Positions 5,737 to 6,652 of a stretch of 6,652 nt of DNA are shown piece after piece. The translations under genes and the position numbers were made by a program. Origin of the DNA: Acidobacteriaceae bacterium (GTDB lineage: Bacteria; Acidobacteriota; Terriglobia; Terriglobales; Acidobacteriaceae); NCBI GenBank assembly GCA_003167305.1, contig PMTP01000192.1, positions 1-6,652 of the forward strand. The letters are read 5' to 3'. The number at the start of each line of letters is the position of its first letter. Positions within the stretch are counted from its first letter, which is position 1. Under the pieces are notes generated by a model, which had not been told where the DNA came from, made no database searches, and saw nothing but the letters and a program-made list of their open reading frames with translations.

Positions 5737-6048
5737 CTACCGCTCAATCACCTTGGGAACCTTGAAGAAGACCCCGTCGGTCTCCGGCGCCTGCGACAAG
5801 ACTTCAGCGCGGTCGAGCGACGGCCGCACACGATCTTCGCGCAGCACGCCGCTGGCCGCCCCATCGAGGAGCTCACTGACCTGCGCCAGCGGCACAACGC
5901 CAGAGGTCTCAAGCTCGTTCAGTTCGGCCACGTAGTCGAGAATCGCGTTCAAATCGTCGAGCATGCGCGGAGTCTCCTCCGGCGTCAGTTCGAGGTGGGC
6001 CAGTTCGGCCACGCGCTGCACTTCTTCCACGGTCACTCTGGCGGTCAT
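5737..6048 (-). CDS. gatC: Asp-tRNA(Asn)/Glu-tRNA(Gln) amidotransferase subunit C
   Basis: GatC is the small subunit that wraps around GatA and GatB and stabilises the amidotransferase. From the ATG at 6048 the product has 103 residues, normal for the family. It shows the N-terminal helix VEEVQRVAELAHLELTPEE (7-25), the LNAILDYVAELNELET helix (33-48), and the conserved tail LREDRVRPSLDR (69-80) … APETDGVFFKVPKVIE (87-102). gatA follows, so the two are co-transcribed; gatB is not in view and may lie elsewhere. An in-frame ATG at 6066 would add six residues and has a better ribosome binding site (GAAGG, six bases before it) than the ATG at 6048. 6048 is preferred because MTARVT fits the usual short GatC N-terminus. 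Confidence 0.95.
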   Translation of the reverse strand: MTARVTVEEVQRVAELAHLELTPEETPRMLDDLNAILDYVAELNELETSGVVPLAQVSELLDGAASGVLREDRVRPSLDRAEVLSQAPETDGVFFKVPKVIER

Positions 6049-6121
6049 CTTCTGCTCTTTCCCCATGCGCGGCCTTCGCACCGATCGATGGCGAGCGCTC
6101 CCGGTGAAGGTCCGAAAGTAG

Positions 6122-6127
6122 AGTATA
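6122..6127 (-). promoter_or_regulatory. Possible -10 box of a gatCA promoter
   Basis: TATACT on the minus strand matches five of six consensus bases and lies between the stop of the surface protein and gatC. No good -35 box is found at 16-19 bases. It overlaps one base of AGCG-TTTTTT-CGCT (6127-6140, plus strand), a small hairpin with an all-T loop. The start of transcription would fall near 6115, leaving a leader of about 65 nt. Confidence 0.35.
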
Positions 6128-6161
6128 GCGTTTTTTCGCTTGCGCTCATCCACCGCGCCGC

Positions 6162-6652
6162 TCAGTCCACGATGAGCGTGAGGGTGACCTGGTGCGAGAC
6201 GCCGTTCGAGGTTGCGGTGACGGGGATCGTGTAGGTTGCCGGAGGCGTGTAGCCGGTGCCGGTTTTTGTCAGGACCGTGGAGACGCCGCCGCTTGACGAC
6301 GCACAACCGGAGACGCCGCCGGTGAGCATGGCAAGCAACGCAATCAGCAGCAGCGCCCTGCGCCGCCGAGCCAGAGCAATGGGCAGCAGCACCAGCCCGC
6401 AAGCCAGCGGAAGAGCGGGCCACGCCGGCGGACGCGAGGAGCGGGCCGAGGTTTGAGTAAGCCCGGTGGCAATCTCCACCACTACATTGCCGGTCACGCC
6501 AGTGGGAATGGTTTCGCTGGCGGGGTTGAATGCGCAGGAGGAGGAGGAGGGCAGCGTGCCGCACTGGAAGGTGAAGACGCCTTGCGAGCCGTTGAGCGTG
6601 TTGATCGCCAGCGTGAAGTTGGCGATCTGGCCGTTGGCGATGGTCTGGGTGG
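6162..6652 (-). CDS. C-terminal end of a surface protein with Ig-like domain and internal membrane anchor (5' end cut by window edge)
   Basis: The frame is open from the right edge to a TGA at 6162-6164, giving 162 residues of a longer protein; the GTG at 6497 is only an internal valine. Residues 1-60 look like the end of an extracellular beta-sandwich repeat, with FQCGTLPSSSSCAFNP (28-43), a pattern common in bacterial Ig-like repeats (Cys30 and Cys39). After a short linker come a hydrophobic span (77-94), an RRRR cluster (95-98), a second hydrophobic span (99-113) and VSGC (113-116), which fits the lipobox consensus. Then follows a Gly/Ser linker and TPPATYTIPVTATSNG…TLTLIVD (135-162), which reads like the last two strands of the same kind of Ig-like domain. 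So the anchor seems to interrupt the domain. I know this layout from acidobacterial surface proteins, from memory. It lies upstream of gatC, with 113 bases between them. Confidence 0.8.
   Translation of the reverse strand, partial: TQTIANGQIANFTLAINTLNGSQGVFTFQCGTLPSSSSCAFNPASETIPTGVTGNVVVEIATGLTQTSARSSRPPAWPALPLACGLVLLPIALARRRRALLLIALLAMLTGGVSGCASSSGGVSTVLTKTGTGYTPPATYTIPVTATSNGVSHQVTLTLIVD

Noticed and set aside
4615..6234. Open frame of 539 codons on the plus strand opposite gatA and gatC
   Set aside because: It is the antisense shadow of two certain genes; the product is rich in Arg, His and Gly with no domain, as expected from the complement of GC-rich codons.

Overview
The window looks like a piece of a moderately GC-rich bacterial chromosome, most likely Acidobacteriota (Terriglobia/Koribacter-like). 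That placement is an inference. It rests on the style of the intergenic repeats (strings of TCAGT and GTTCCCT, a GGGTGCCCC motif next to a CCTTGACGC/GCGTCAAGG hairpin), on a surface protein with late Ig-like strands wrapped around a membrane anchor, and on two secreted proteins without a known function. No database search was possible.

Almost everything is coded on the minus strand, so the genes read from right to left. At the right edge is the C-terminal end of a large surface protein (6162-6652). It is followed by gatC (5737-6048) and gatA (4213-5694), two subunits of the Asp/Glu-tRNA amidotransferase; gatB is not in the window. Directly behind gatA, with its ribosome binding site lying on the gatA stop codon, comes a clearly more AT-rich gene for a DUF3828-like lipoprotein (3470-4201). 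Next is a gene for an exported protein of unknown function (2636-3418).

Between 1848 and 2635 there is no large gene. This stretch holds a candidate 54-residue single-span membrane protein on the plus strand (2295-2459), several families of short intergenic repeats and hairpins (2138-2160, 2412-2440, 2512-2565, 2610-2640), and a good minus-strand sigma70-type promoter (2100-2127). That promoter drives a long leader of about 245 nt leading into yajC (1515-1847) and secD (1-1409, cut by the left edge). Between yajC and secD sits a repeat-made inverted repeat that would fold into an 18-bp stem.

Functionally there are two housekeeping modules: GatCA for indirect aminoacyl-tRNA synthesis, and YajC-SecD for protein export through the Sec translocon. 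Three envelope proteins of unknown role lie around them. I found no RNA gene, CRISPR array, insertion sequence or defence system. The points most worth following are the repeat families that repeatedly touch gene ends, the long yajC leader, and the anchor-interrupted Ig-like domain.
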